NCBI RefSeq assembly: GCF_024341905.1 | Contig: NZ_BQXY01000005.1 | Span: 248,001-312,000, forward strand | DNA length: 64,000 nt | Direction: 5' to 3' | Origin: Clostridium folliculivorans | GTDB taxonomy: Bacteria; Bacillota; Clostridia; Clostridiales; Clostridiaceae | Shown: positions 15,749-24,377 of the stretch, piece by piece | Position numbering within the stretch: the stretch's first letter is position 1 | Layout: every line of letters begins with the position of its first letter | Position numbers and translations under genes: made by a program | The notes under the pieces: generated by a model | The model's database searches: none | Told to the model about the DNA's origin: nothing | Seen by the model: the letters and a program-made list of their open reading frames with translations, nothing else

Positions 15749-17029
15749 TTGGAGTTTTACAATCCAAGTGAAAAGATAAGACAGATGAGAAAAAAGTTCA
15801 GAGTTAATCAAGCCGCACTAGAGGGGGTTAACATGACTAGAGCCTTCATCAGTATGATGGAGAGTGGTAAGAGAAATGTAAGTAAGGCAAGTTCTAAACA
15901 TCTTGCAGAAAGATTTAATGAAATAGCAAAAAGAATTTCTGTAAACTTAGATTTAGACGAAGAGTATTTTTCACGACAACCGGAGGAAGATGCTAGATAT
16001 TATATTGAAAATGAATTAAAAAATGAAAATAGCCATAAAAAGTTAGAAGAACTTATAGAGGTTGGTAAGAAATATAATTTAGATGATTTATTAGCTACAG
16101 TATATAAGTTAGACGGAGAGAAGTATTTTTCTGAGAAGGAATATGCTAAAGCCTTTGAGTGTTTTTCTTTTGCTTTAGGCAAATATAAAGAGTTGAAGGA
16201 TGATGCATCTCAAGTATATATCTATAATATTTTAGGTAATTGTAAGGCATCGATTAATGCTCAAGAAGATTCTATCTTTTATTATAAACAAGCAATATTT
16301 TATGCTAAACAAACGGATAATGAAAGATATTTTTACAGAGCTACTGTAAATCAAGCCATATCTCATTTTTACACTAAAGAATACGAAAAGTGCATAAATA
16401 TAATCGATGAAAGGATACTTTCAAATAGAGAAAAAGTTGAATATAACATTTTAACTGATGCAAGGATAATTAGAGCCAATTCATTAAATTTTGTCGATAA
16501 ACGAGATGAAGCTATAAAGGAATATCTAAGCTTGATTGAAGAAAACAAGGATAAAAATGATGTTTTACTAGCCTATTCATATAATAATATAGGTGAATAT
16601 TATTACGCTAGTGGAAATTATCAAGAAAGCTTAAAGTATATTAGTGAGGCTCAGAAATTAAAAAATAGAGTAAGCAAAGAATCTCTTGCTAATACATTAA
16701 ATACAAAAGCAAAAGTTTTCTTTAAACAAGGCTTATATGATGAAAGCATTATGATTTTTGAACTTGCAGTAAGTATGGCAGAGCAATATCAGAAATATGA
16801 CATGCTTTTTGAGAATAATAGAGATTTGGTAAATGCATACGAATCGAGACAAGACTACGGTAAGATAGAAGAAACTATTAATAGATTTTTAGAAATGTTA
16901 GATAATAATGGTGTTGAACAAGGTAAAAGTTATGCATTATATAAGTTAATAGAGGTAGCTGTTAAACAAAATGATAGTAACAAGGCTATTACTTTATTGA
17001 ATAGATTACAGACATTACTTGTAAAATAA
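15749..17029 (+). CDS. RRNPP-type quorum-sensing regulator (HTH plus TPR)
   Basis: 426 residues. N-terminal Xre-type HTH (about residues 5-62, EKIRQMRKKFRVNQAALEGV, AFISMMESGKRN) followed by TPR units to the end (EYAKAFECFSFALGKYKELK, EYYYASGNYQESLKYISEAQ, GLYDESIMIFELAVSMAEQY). The architecture is that of Rgg/PlcR/PrgX/clostridial Qsr regulators, which bind small imported peptides. The start is TTG at 15749 behind AAGGGGGGAT. A 47-aa exported peptide gene follows 85 bases downstream in the same direction, strongly suggesting a cognate pheromone precursor. Targets are unknown. Confidence 0.85.
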   Translation: MEFYNPSEKIRQMRKKFRVNQAALEGVNMTRAFISMMESGKRNVSKASSKHLAERFNEIAKRISVNLDLDEEYFSRQPEEDARYYIENELKNENSHKKLEELIEVGKKYNLDDLLATVYKLDGEKYFSEKEYAKAFECFSFALGKYKELKDDASQVYIYNILGNCKASINAQEDSIFYYKQAIFYAKQTDNERYFYRATVNQAISHFYTKEYEKCINIIDERILSNREKVEYNILTDARIIRANSLNFVDKRDEAIKEYLSLIEENKDKNDVLLAYSYNNIGEYYYASGNYQESLKYISEAQKLKNRVSKESLANTLNTKAKVFFKQGLYDESIMIFELAVSMAEQYQKYDMLFENNRDLVNAYESRQDYGKIEETINRFLEMLDNNGVEQGKSYALYKLIEVAVKQNDSNKAITLLNRLQTLLVK

Positions 17030-17076
17030 ATATTGTTAAATTTATCAAAAATAGTGCAATTTATTAAAAAAAGAAT

Positions 17077-17082
17077 TATAAT
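17077..17082 (+). promoter_or_regulatory. -10 element of the peptide gene
   Basis: TATAAT 33 bases upstream of the peptide ATG in the gap after the regulator, so the peptide gene probably has its own promoter. No good -35 is seen at normal distance. Confidence 0.45.
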
Positions 17083-17114
17083 AGTAACATAGTTAGTAAA
17101 TGGGGGTAATGAGA

Positions 17115-17258
17115 ATGAGAAATAAAGTTGCAAAGATTATTTTTGGTGTTATTTTATTAGGTGCAATTATAATTCCTTCCTTTGGAACAATCAGCACTAA
17201 TGTAGGTGATAGGGGAATCACAATCCTATCATATGATTCACCTGAAAGATCTAATTAA
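17115..17258 (+). CDS. exported signalling-peptide precursor (47 aa)
   Basis: Basic N-terminus (MRNKVAK), hydrophobic core (IIFGVILLGAIIIPSFG) and a polar C-terminal tail ending RGITILSYDSPERSN: a Sec-type leader with a short mature part, the layout of RRNPP pheromone precursors. GGGGG lies 8 bases before the ATG at 17115 (the ATG at 17109 is too close). It directly follows the RRNPP regulator and ends in a strong terminator. The mature peptide probably derives from the last 5-12 residues. Confidence 0.75.
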   Translation: MRNKVAKIIFGVILLGAIIIPSFGTISTNVGDRGITILSYDSPERSN

Positions 17259-17265
17259 GATCTCT

Positions 17266-17310
17266 AAAAGTCAGAAAGAGCGAATGTGTTCTTTCTGACT
17301 TTTTGTTTTT
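17266..17310 (+). terminator. rho-independent terminator after the peptide gene
   Basis: 14-bp stem AAAAGTCAGAAAGA with its complement at 17290-17303, then TTTTTGTTTTT-type tail. Confidence 0.9.
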
Positions 17311-17597
17311 ATGTTCACGAGAGTATGTTGAACTATAAGTAAAGTAGGTTTAAACTTCTAATTTTGAAATAATTAGAAAAAAATTTCTAACATACTTAAT
17401 TAATCAGTCTAAAATATTTACGTGAATTAGATATTAGTTAATTAAGTTAACTAATCTAATAAAATAAAATGAAATAAAAGTTTTGTTATTAATAGGGATT
17501 ATAACTACAAAAATCTATAGCTAAGCTCTCTTCTTATAATTTATAATATATAATAAGCATAAGCTTTATTAGTAGCAGTAAGCATAAGGGAGGGAGA
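17311..17597. other. intergenic region before the phosphatase gene
   Basis: AT-rich, with no ORF. TTAGTTAATTAAGTTAACTAA near 17436 is a short AT palindrome. It must contain the promoter of the downstream gene; no riboswitch is recognised. Confidence 0.4.
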
Positions 17598-18443
17598 ATG
17601 ATGGATCTATTTAATTACCACATGCACAATCACTATTGTGATGGAAAAGGAGAGCCAGAGGACTTTGTTAAAAGAGCTATTGAACTAGGTTTCAAAGCTA
17701 TAGGTTTTTCTAGTCATGCACCTGTAGCTATACCTAACGAGTGGACGATGAATCAAGAAAACTTATCTAAGTACGTTGAAGAAATAATGACATTAAGAGA
17801 AAAATATAAAGATAAGATAGAGATTTACCTGGGACTAGAAATTGATTATATAAAAAATCTTATGGGACCAGGGGATGAAATATATAAGACTATTCCACTG
17901 GACTATTGTATAGGATCCGTTCATTTCATGCCTATAAAGGATACTGGAGAGTATTTAACTGTCGATTATAATGAAGATGAGCTAAGAAGTATAATCGAAA
18001 ATGGTTATGATGGCGATTCGTATAAGTTTATTCAGGCTTATTATGCTTTTATTAGAGAAATGGTAGAAAGTAGTAGACCAGATATAGTCGGACATCTGGA
18101 TTTAATTAAGAAGTTTAATAAGAACAATTTATTCTTCAGAGAAGATGATCCAAGATATGTGGAACAAATTGAAAAGACCTTAAAGGTAATAAAAGAAGAT
18201 GACATCATTGTTGAGGTAAATACTGGTGGAGTAACCAGGGGATATATATCAGAGTATTATCCAAGTGAATGGATTATAAGAAGATGCAAGGAACTAGATA
18301 TACCTATGAATATAAATAGTGATGCTCACGTAGTTGATAACTTAGCTGGATGCTTTAAAGAAGCAGCAGAGCAGTTAAAGCAAAATGGAATAACTGAACA
18401 AAAAGTTCTTCTTGGACATAATTGGGTATATAGCAAGCTGTAA
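17598..18443 (+). CDS. hisK: PHP-family histidinol-phosphatase
   Basis: 281 residues. Dephosphorylates histidinol phosphate in histidine synthesis; a cytosolic metal enzyme. Metal-binding motifs of the PHP fold are seen: YHMHNHYCDG near the N-terminus, SSHAP, GLEIDY, GSVHF, GHLDLI, EVNTGG, and NINSDAH near the C-terminus. The ribosome site GGGAGGGAG is followed by two adjacent ATGs; either could be the start. No other his genes are nearby, as is common for this PHP type. A related phosphoesterase role cannot be excluded. Confidence 0.85.
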   Translation: MMDLFNYHMHNHYCDGKGEPEDFVKRAIELGFKAIGFSSHAPVAIPNEWTMNQENLSKYVEEIMTLREKYKDKIEIYLGLEIDYIKNLMGPGDEIYKTIPLDYCIGSVHFMPIKDTGEYLTVDYNEDELRSIIENGYDGDSYKFIQAYYAFIREMVESSRPDIVGHLDLIKKFNKNNLFFREDDPRYVEQIEKTLKVIKEDDIIVEVNTGGVTRGYISEYYPSEWIIRRCKELDIPMNINSDAHVVDNLAGCFKEAAEQLKQNGITEQKVLLGHNWVYSKL

Positions 18444-18448
18444 TTTAT

Positions 18449-18497
18449 GAGATTGTTCTAAAACTATTTATATAGTTTTTAGTACAATCTCTTTTTT
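18449..18497 (+). terminator. rho-independent terminator
   Basis: GAGATTGT/ACAATCTC outer stem with an inner AAAACTA/TAGTTTT stem, followed by six T residues. Confidence 0.88.
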
Positions 18498-18557
18498 GAT
18501 GTATTAGGAAAAACAGATGAAAAAAACTCACTTGAGAAAGTAATTTCACTGGCTTTA

Positions 18558-19403
18558 TTACTCACTTCTAACATTGGAATAATATGTTGAATTAATACAT
18601 TTATCTATTGTTTTATAATCATTATGGCAAACAGCGCTGTCGTAAGTTAGTTTGTAGAATTTTATAACTTTATCCTGGTCATTAATAAAATCATAGCTTT
18701 TAAAAAGAGTAAAATATATTTCTGTTTCATAGGACTTATTGTCTAAGTTTATATATTCCAATACTATATCATCATGTTTATCTAAAAGTTCTTTAATTTT
18801 TGTTAAGTTACCACATTCCATATATATATCAAGCATATTACAAGAAGCAACAAGTTTATTTTCTATTTTATCACTTGAAGCAAAAAGAAGTTTGTGTATG
18901 CTTACAGCATTATCTAAAAGTCCTTTTTCCTTAAGTATATTTGCTTTTAAGGTTATCAAACTAAATGAATTAAAGTCGTTTATGTCGAAATTGCTCTCGA
19001 ATAAAAGGATGTTTTCTAGTGCATCATCAAGATTTCCTTCAACTTTTAGAGCTAATATATAATTTAAAAGTAGTTTGCCTTTCTTAGAGCTGCAAATATT
19101 TAAATCGATATCAAGGGTCTCAGTCAATATTTTTTTTGCTTCACATATCTTATTAAGCTTTAATGCTAAAGTACTTAGGCATATCGCAATTTTTGCCTTT
19201 AGATTATCATCACAGGTAGCTTCTAGTTCGTAGGCCTTACAAAAACATATATAGGAGTGATATATTTTCCCTTTTGATTTAAGTTCATCGCCTAGACTTA
19301 CATAAAAAGACAAAGACTCCTCTTCATTATCTACCAAGTATGATAAATCATCATTTTCTATTAAAATTTCATCAATTTTAGAATCATATAATTTAAAACG
19401 CAT
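18558..19403 (-). CDS. TPR protein (regulator-like, without HTH)
   Basis: 281 residues made almost wholly of TPR-like helix pairs (SKGKIYHSYICFCKAYELEA, LEGNLDD-type pairs, EKGLLDNAVSIHKLLF). The length and absence of a DNA-binding domain resemble Rap-type or truncated RRNPP proteins, though no family can be named. AGGAAG lies 7 bases upstream of the ATG. It is transcribed away from a nine-codon ORF with a strong ribosome site at 19581. Confidence 0.65.
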   Translation of the reverse strand: MRFKLYDSKIDEILIENDDLSYLVDNEEESLSFYVSLGDELKSKGKIYHSYICFCKAYELEATCDDNLKAKIAICLSTLALKLNKICEAKKILTETLDIDLNICSSKKGKLLLNYILALKVEGNLDDALENILLFESNFDINDFNSFSLITLKANILKEKGLLDNAVSIHKLLFASSDKIENKLVASCNMLDIYMECGNLTKIKELLDKHDDIVLEYINLDNKSYETEIYFTLFKSYDFINDQDKVIKFYKLTYDSAVCHNDYKTIDKCINSTYYSNVRSE

Positions 19404-19580
19404 TTTATATCTTCCTTTAGAATATATTTAGGTTAGAAATATATGACCAGATTAGTGGTTTTATTCGCAAAAACAGCCGCTAATAGAAATTTTACCATAA
19501 AAATACATTTTTATGAACAACTATTTACAAAATATGTAAAAATAACTATTATTAAATTAAGGGTATTGAGGAGGGATATT

Positions 19581-19610
19581 ATGATAGATCCAATAGGAGA
19601 ATGGGATTAG
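19581..19610 (+). CDS. possible nine-residue leaderless peptide MIDPIGEWD
   Basis: An ATG preceded by GAGGAGGGATATT (ribosome site as good as any in the window) opens a frame of only nine codons ending in TAG. No longer frame continues. It lies 177 bases from, and divergent to, the TPR gene, and a perfect 19-bp terminator hairpin follows at 19731. It may be a leader or signalling peptide or the stub of a lost gene. Confidence 0.35.
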   Translation: MIDPIGEWD

Positions 19611-19730
19611 TGTAGTATTTGGCAGACGAATAAATTTTATTTTTTACTGTATCTCCATAAGAATATTCTGAAAGCATTGAGATATCTAGATTTAATTGGC
19701 ATAAAGATTTTATGATTTTCTTTACATTGA

Positions 19731-19777
19731 AAAAGAGATTTCGAAATAGTTCCTCATACTATTTCGAAATCTCTTTT
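19731..19777. terminator. perfect 19-bp hairpin terminator
   Basis: AAAAGAGATTTCGAAATAG (19731-19749) and its exact complement (19759-19777) with a 9-base loop. T and A runs at the ends allow it to serve both strands. Confidence 0.88.
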
Positions 19778-19799
19778 ATTATTAGCTATTTGAAAAAAT

Positions 19800-19979
19800 T
19801 TAGAAGCTTTTGTATTCTTCAGCAGATATTTCAGTAAAGAATAAAAGGGTAAAGTCATATTCATCTGTAGATTTTCTCATCTCTTTAATTTTTTCGAAAG
19901 GGTGCTTATCGCATACGGCGCTTTCAAAAAATTCACCAAGAGGATTTACCACTCTGTAACTAAAAAAATAATATTTCAT
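19800..19979 (-). CDS. small conserved-looking protein of unknown function (59 aa)
   Basis: Starts MKYYFFSYRVVNPLGEFFES and contains EKIKEMRKSTDEYDFTLLFF. Soluble, mixed alpha/beta. AGGAG lies 5-6 bases upstream of the ATG, and the terminator hairpin at 19731-19777 follows the stop. I do not recognise it, but the expression signals make it likely to be real. Confidence 0.6.
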   Translation of the reverse strand: MKYYFFSYRVVNPLGEFFESAVCDKHPFEKIKEMRKSTDEYDFTLLFFTEISAEEYKSF

Positions 19980-20122
19980 AATCTTCTCCTAAAATAATGT
20001 AATTTTGAACATCTTAACAATTGAATTCTTATACATAAATTATAAATACATTAATATATGTAAAGCAACTCATTTGGTGTTTATTATAAAATTATAAAAA
20101 ATAAAATAATTACTATTTTTAA

Positions 20123-20182
20123 TTGACCATTATTAGTGTAAGTCATATAATAATATTAACATATGAACAATTGCTCATATGT
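20123..20182 (+). promoter_or_regulatory. promoter and metal-regulator operator
   Basis: TTGACC (20123-20128) and TATAAT (20146-20151) with a 17-base spacer. The nearly perfect 24-bp palindrome ACATATGAACAATTGCTCATATGT at 20159-20182 covers the start-site region and ends 28 bases before the regulator's ATG. This is the ArsR/SmtB operator geometry (two ATATGA half-sites), so autorepression is expected. Confidence 0.82.
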
Positions 20183-20210
20183 TTGTTGGAAATTATTATG
20201 AGGTGATTAT

Positions 20211-20573
20211 ATGATAAATGAAAAGATTGAAAGTTGTAATTGTACCATAATACATGAAGATGTTATAAGGGAAGTAAATGATAAAATACCACAAGAGGAG
20301 ACCTTATACGATTTATCAGAGCTTTTTAAGGTTTTTGGAGATAGCACTAGAATAAAGATAATTTGTGCACTTTTTGAAGCAGAGATGTGTGTTTGTGATA
20401 TAGCAGCATTGTTAAAGATGACTCAATCAGCGGTTTCACATCAACTTAGGGTTTTAAAATCAGCTAGACTTGTTAAACACAGAAGAGAAGGGAAGATAGT
20501 ATATTACTCATTAGATGATGAACATGTAAAAACTATTTTCAACCAAGGATTAGAACATATTACAGAAAGATAA
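20211..20573 (+). CDS. CadC/ArsR-family metal-sensing repressor
   Basis: 120 residues, winged-helix homodimer. The recognition region is MTQSAVSHQLRVLKSARLV followed by a wing (REGKIVYYSL). Cys residues in the N-terminal arm (SCNC) and the MCVCDIAA motif match the alpha3N-type soft-metal site of CadC, which binds Cd, Pb or Zn. A C-terminal DDEHVKTIFNQGLEHI helix resembles the alpha5 zinc site. Metal binding would release the palindromic operator upstream and induce the ATPase gene 121 bases downstream. Confidence 0.88.
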   Translation: MINEKIESCNCTIIHEDVIREVNDKIPQEETLYDLSELFKVFGDSTRIKIICALFEAEMCVCDIAALLKMTQSAVSHQLRVLKSARLVKHRREGKIVYYSLDDEHVKTIFNQGLEHITER

Positions 20574-20694
20574 ATTACGATGAACATAACTACAGATATT
20601 CTGTTTTTATGTATTTCTGAAAATTATAGTTATTAAATACAATATTTTAAATTTAGATGAAAAGGCACAAGTTCTGCAAAGGGGGATAAACCAA

Positions 20695-23043
20695 ATGGAA
20701 AAAGTAAAACTCTATCTGGATGGACTCGATTGTGCAAATTGCGCAGCTAAGATAGAAGACAAGATAAATAAATTAGATGAGGTGAAGGAAGCAAGTGTTA
20801 ACTTTGCTAACGGAACTTTAATTATGACGGTGAACGAAGATGAAAAAGAAAGTATAATCTCAAAGGTTACAGATATAGTAGTGGCTCAAGAACCTCATGT
20901 TAAAGTAAGAAAGGCTACTAAAGCAAAGGTTAGTAAACCACTTAAAGCTATATCGGTTTGTAATGATGGATGCTGTGAAGATCATCAGCATGATGAAGTA
21001 AATAGAGCAGAAATTTTAGGGGCAAGAGTTAAACACAAAGAACCTATTCATCAGCATAGTCATAATCATGATCATAAAACAAAGGAACACACTCATAGTA
21101 ATGCTGGACATAATCATGGACATGTAGAACATGAGCATAGTCATGAAGATGAAGAAGATGGGCATCATGGACACGATCATGAGCATGGTGGTGAGTTATC
21201 TAAGTTTAGAATTGGAAGGATAATAGCTGCCATAGTTTTATATGCTATAGGCTTTATATTTAATTTTAGTTTTTATGGTGAGCTTGGGATTTTCTTAGTT
21301 AGCTATGTTTTAGCTGGAGGAGATATAGTTCTATCAGCTTTAAAAAATATTAAAAAAGGCGAAATATTTGATGAAAACTTCCTAATGGTGCTAGCAACTG
21401 TTGGAGCTTTTGCAATAAAACAATTTCCAGAAGCAGTAGCAGTTATGTTGTTCTATCAAATCGGAGAAGCTTTTCAAGATATGGCTGTTGGTAGATCAAG
21501 AAAATCAATACAAGGACTTATGGATATAAGACCTGACTATGCAAATTTAAAACTTCCTTCAGGCGAGCAAAAGGTTGAACCTGAAAGTATAGAAGTTGGA
21601 GATATAATTATAGTAAAAGCAGGAGAAAGAATACCTCTAGATGGAATCATATTAAAAGGAGAAGCATCTATAGATACCTCGGCCTTAACTGGTGAATCAG
21701 TACCTAGAGAAGTAAAACTGGGAGATGAAATTCTTTCTGGTGCAATAAATAAAAATGGACTTTTAGAAGTGAAAGTAACAAAAACTTATGGGGAATCAAC
21801 TGTTGCTAAGATATTAGATCTTGTAGAAAATGCAGGTAATAAAAAGGCTCAAACTGAAAAGTTTATAACAAAGTTTGCTAGATATTATACACCAGCAGTG
21901 GTTTTCGCTGCATTGGCTTTAGCATTTATACCACCAATAGTTACTGGAAGTCACAGCTTTTCACAATGGATTTATAGAGCACTTGTATTTTTAGTTGTTT
22001 CCTGTCCTTGTGCTTTAGTTATATCTATACCTTTAACTTTCTTTGGAGGAATTGGAGCGGCTTCTAAGCAAGGGATATTAATTAAAGGTGGAAACTATCT
22101 TGAAGCATTAAACAGGGTAAAGACAGTAGTCTTTGATAAAACAGGTACTTTGACAAAAGGTGTATTTAAGGTTTCAGCTTTAGAAAATAGAAATGATTTT
22201 ACTAAAGATCAATTGCTTGAATTTGCAGCTTATGCAGAATTTTACTCAAACCATCCAATTGCAGTATCTATAGTTAGAGAATATGAAAAGTCTATTGATA
22301 AAAATAAAATAGATTCCTTTGAAGAAATATCAGGAAGAGGAATAAAGATAAACTTTGATGGACAAGAGATTTTAGCAGGAAATGGAAAGCTCATGGAGGA
22401 TTTCTCTATTAAAACTGAAGTTAAGGATGTTGTAGGTACAGTGATTCATGTTGCAATTAATAAAAAATATGCAGGTTATATATTGATTGCAGATGAAATA
22501 AAACATGACTCTAAAGAAGCTATCGAATCTTTAAGAGCTATGGGAATTGATGACATTGTAATGCTTACCGGTGACAATAAGAAGGTTGCAGAATCAGTAG
22601 CTGAAAAACTATCTATAAAAAAGGTATACTCTGAACTTCTTCCAGCTGATAAGGTAGAACGATTAGAAAGTATATTTAGTGCTAAGCAGGAGAAGGATTC
22701 TATAGTCTTTGTAGGTGATGGAATAAATGATGCTCCAGTACTTGCAAGAGCTGATATCGGAATAGCAATGGGCGGAGTTGGCTCAGATGCAGCTATTGAG
22801 GCTGCTGATGTTGTGATAATGACCGATGAACCTTCTAAAATAGCAATGGGTATAAATATTGCCAAAAGAACTAATGTTATAGTTTGGCAAAATATAATAT
22901 TTGCATTAGGAGTAAAGCTTGTGATTTTGGTACTTGGAGCTCTTGGATATGCCAATATGTGGGAAGCAGTTTTTGGTGATGTCGGTGTAGCTCTTATAGC
23001 TGTGTTAAATGCAATGAGAATATTAAAGGTTAGAAATAATTAA
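20695..23043 (+). CDS. cadA: Zn/Cd/Pb-translocating P1B-type ATPase
   Basis: 782 residues, inner-membrane metal exporter. The N-terminal HMA domain has its CxxC at Cys13/Cys16 (DCANCAA). A His/Asp/Glu-rich stretch of about 50 residues (about 118-167, HQHSHNHDH and similar) precedes the membrane part and is probably a metal chelator. The membrane metal site is CPC at 437-439 (SCPCALV) and the phosphorylated Asp is 481 (DKTGTLTKG). TGES and MLTGDN / GDGINDAP are also present. The CPC plus a DVG-type last helix mark a Zn/Cd/Pb rather than Cu pump. It is controlled with the upstream CadC-like repressor. Confidence 0.92.
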   Translation: MEKVKLYLDGLDCANCAAKIEDKINKLDEVKEASVNFANGTLIMTVNEDEKESIISKVTDIVVAQEPHVKVRKATKAKVSKPLKAISVCNDGCCEDHQHDEVNRAEILGARVKHKEPIHQHSHNHDHKTKEHTHSNAGHNHGHVEHEHSHEDEEDGHHGHDHEHGGELSKFRIGRIIAAIVLYAIGFIFNFSFYGELGIFLVSYVLAGGDIVLSALKNIKKGEIFDENFLMVLATVGAFAIKQFPEAVAVMLFYQIGEAFQDMAVGRSRKSIQGLMDIRPDYANLKLPSGEQKVEPESIEVGDIIIVKAGERIPLDGIILKGEASIDTSALTGESVPREVKLGDEILSGAINKNGLLEVKVTKTYGESTVAKILDLVENAGNKKAQTEKFITKFARYYTPAVVFAALALAFIPPIVTGSHSFSQWIYRALVFLVVSCPCALVISIPLTFFGGIGAASKQGILIKGGNYLEALNRVKTVVFDKTGTLTKGVFKVSALENRNDFTKDQLLEFAAYAEFYSNHPIAVSIVREYEKSIDKNKIDSFEEISGRGIKINFDGQEILAGNGKLMEDFSIKTEVKDVVGTVIHVAINKKYAGYILIADEIKHDSKEAIESLRAMGIDDIVMLTGDNKKVAESVAEKLSIKKVYSELLPADKVERLESIFSAKQEKDSIVFVGDGINDAPVLARADIGIAMGGVGSDAAIEAADVVIMTDEPSKIAMGINIAKRTNVIVWQNIIFALGVKLVILVLGALGYANMWEAVFGDVGVALIAVLNAMRILKVRNN

Positions 23044-23076
23044 CTGAATTGATTTTTAAAACCTATTCAATTATAA

Positions 23077-23118
23077 AAATGGCAATATAATATACGAATA
23101 AATATTATATTGCCATTT
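23077..23118. terminator. hairpin terminator after the metal ATPase
   Basis: 17-bp arms (AAATGGCAATATAATAT and its complement) around an 8-base loop, then TAATTTTT. Confidence 0.85.
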
Positions 23119-23222
23119 AATTTTTAAAAGTATTGACATATTGTAAGTTCACAAATAAAATCATAATTAATAATAAATTCAGAAAACAATTTGAATATAT
23201 GCCCGTTAAAAATAAATGCGTT

Positions 23223-23466
23223 GACGGAGACAGTCATTTAGTTATTAAAAGCCACAGAGAGTCGAGGTTAGGTGAGAATCGATGTTTTTTCTAGGTGACA
23301 ATCACTCTTGAGCAGAAACCTGAAAGCAATGGCGCGAGTAAGGAACTTCCGGTAAGCCCCGTTATAGGCAAGGGTTTGATTGAACCTGGTGATATCTTTT
23401 TTATAAGGCGGAGATGATAACATATCCCACTTTAAATGATTCATATCATTGGAGTGGGATTTTTTT
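23223..23466 (+). promoter_or_regulatory. T-box leader, probable isoleucine specificity
   Basis: Stem I hallmarks are visible: GACGGAGACAGTCATT, CAGAGAG and the apical GGTTAGGTGAGAATC. The 3' side reads AATCACTCTTGAGC. Counting back from GAGC as in the Bacillus ilv-leu leader places the specifier codon at ATC (Ile) followed by A. A terminator ATCCCACT...AGTGGGAT with seven T residues lies at 23424-23466. The usual AGGGTGGNACCGCG antiterminator is not evident: AAGGCGGAG occurs instead, and GGTGATAT can pair with ATATCCC to exclude the terminator. It lies 73 bases before ilvN. Confidence 0.8.
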
Positions 23467-23539
23467 AATCTTTTTTAATGGAAAAACCTATAAGATATAA
23501 CTTAATAATAGAAAATAAGATATATAATGGGAGGTTGCG

Positions 23540-24067
23540 ATGGAGAGACATGTATTATCTGTTTTGGTAAGAAATACAGCTGGAGTGCTAAGCAGAGTTT
23601 CAGGATTGTTTATGAGAAGAGGTTTTAATATTGATAGTTTATCCGTAGGTAAAACAGAAAATCCAGACTTTGCAAGGATGACTATAACCCTTATGGGAGG
23701 AGAAGAAACTTTAGATCAATTTATAAAGCAGTTAAACAAGCTGCAGGAAGTTATTAAAGTCATAAAACTTACACCTGACAATTCAGTTATTAGAGAACTT
23801 GTGCTTATAAAGGTCAAAGCTGATGCAGCGCAAAGAGCAGCTATTAATGATGTTGCTAAAATCTTTAGATGTAAGGTTATAGATTTGGATACAGAAACAT
23901 TAACTATAGAACTTACTGGAGATGATAGTAAGATATCTGCATTAATAAAACTGATGGAAGAGTATGGTGTAAAGGAAATTGTAAGAACTGGACTAACAGC
24001 TATTGAAAGGGGAAGTAAAGATATAAATTCCTATGGGGACTACTTCGAAGAGGAGTATGTAGGTTAA
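23540..24067 (+). CDS. ilvN: acetolactate synthase small (regulatory) subunit
   Basis: 175 residues. Regulatory partner of IlvB, conferring valine feedback. Residues 1-75 form an ACT domain (HVLSVLVRNTAGVLSRVSGLFMRRGFNIDSLSVG) and the C-terminal half is the IlvH C-domain (ELVLIKVKADAAQRAAI). It is the first gene after the T-box leader, here separated from ilvB by about 7 kb of ilv-leu genes. Ribosome site GGGAGG. Confidence 0.95.
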   Translation: MERHVLSVLVRNTAGVLSRVSGLFMRRGFNIDSLSVGKTENPDFARMTITLMGGEETLDQFIKQLNKLQEVIKVIKLTPDNSVIRELVLIKVKADAAQRAAINDVAKIFRCKVIDLDTETLTIELTGDDSKISALIKLMEEYGVKEIVRTGLTAIERGSKDINSYGDYFEEEYVG

Positions 24068-24252
24068 AGATTTATATATATTCAAATAAGGATTCTATTT
24101 GTGGGGAACTTTAATAATTTTATGTCAGAAAATTATTTATAGTAAGAATTTTCAGTAAAAATTCGGGGCGTAAAAATGAAAAAATAATAAGCAATAAGCA
24201 GTAAAAAGGGGATTTTATATAAGGGTTTTAATTATGAAATGGTTCATCTTTA

Positions 24253-24348
24253 GATGTACCACTTCGGTCCTAAATCTATTTTTAAAACTCTCACGGGTTC
24301 TGGTGAGAGAATTTAAAAATGATAAATTTCATTACGAAGAGGTACATC
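24253..24348. repeat. family-1 palindromic repeat (intact)
   Basis: Ends GATGTACCACTTCGG and CGAAGAGGTACATC are inverted. The centre holds the hairpin CTCTCAC-GGGTTCTG-GTGAGAG, and TTTTTAAAA/TTTAAAAA flank it. It lies in the ilvN-cimA spacer. The rest of this 310-base spacer shows no other element. Confidence 0.85.
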
Positions 24349-24377
24349 CATATGGATATCAAATGGGGGAGTGAATT

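Noticed and set aside
23223-23420. M-box or cobalamin riboswitch reading of the leader before ilvN
   Set aside because: GTTAGGTGAG is shared with M-boxes, but the AGAGAG motif, specifier region and the ilv gene context fit a T-box much better.
24253-24348. Family-1 repeat as a simple rho-independent terminator
   Set aside because: No T-run follows, copies lie inside an operon and in both orientations, and one is inserted in another repeat.
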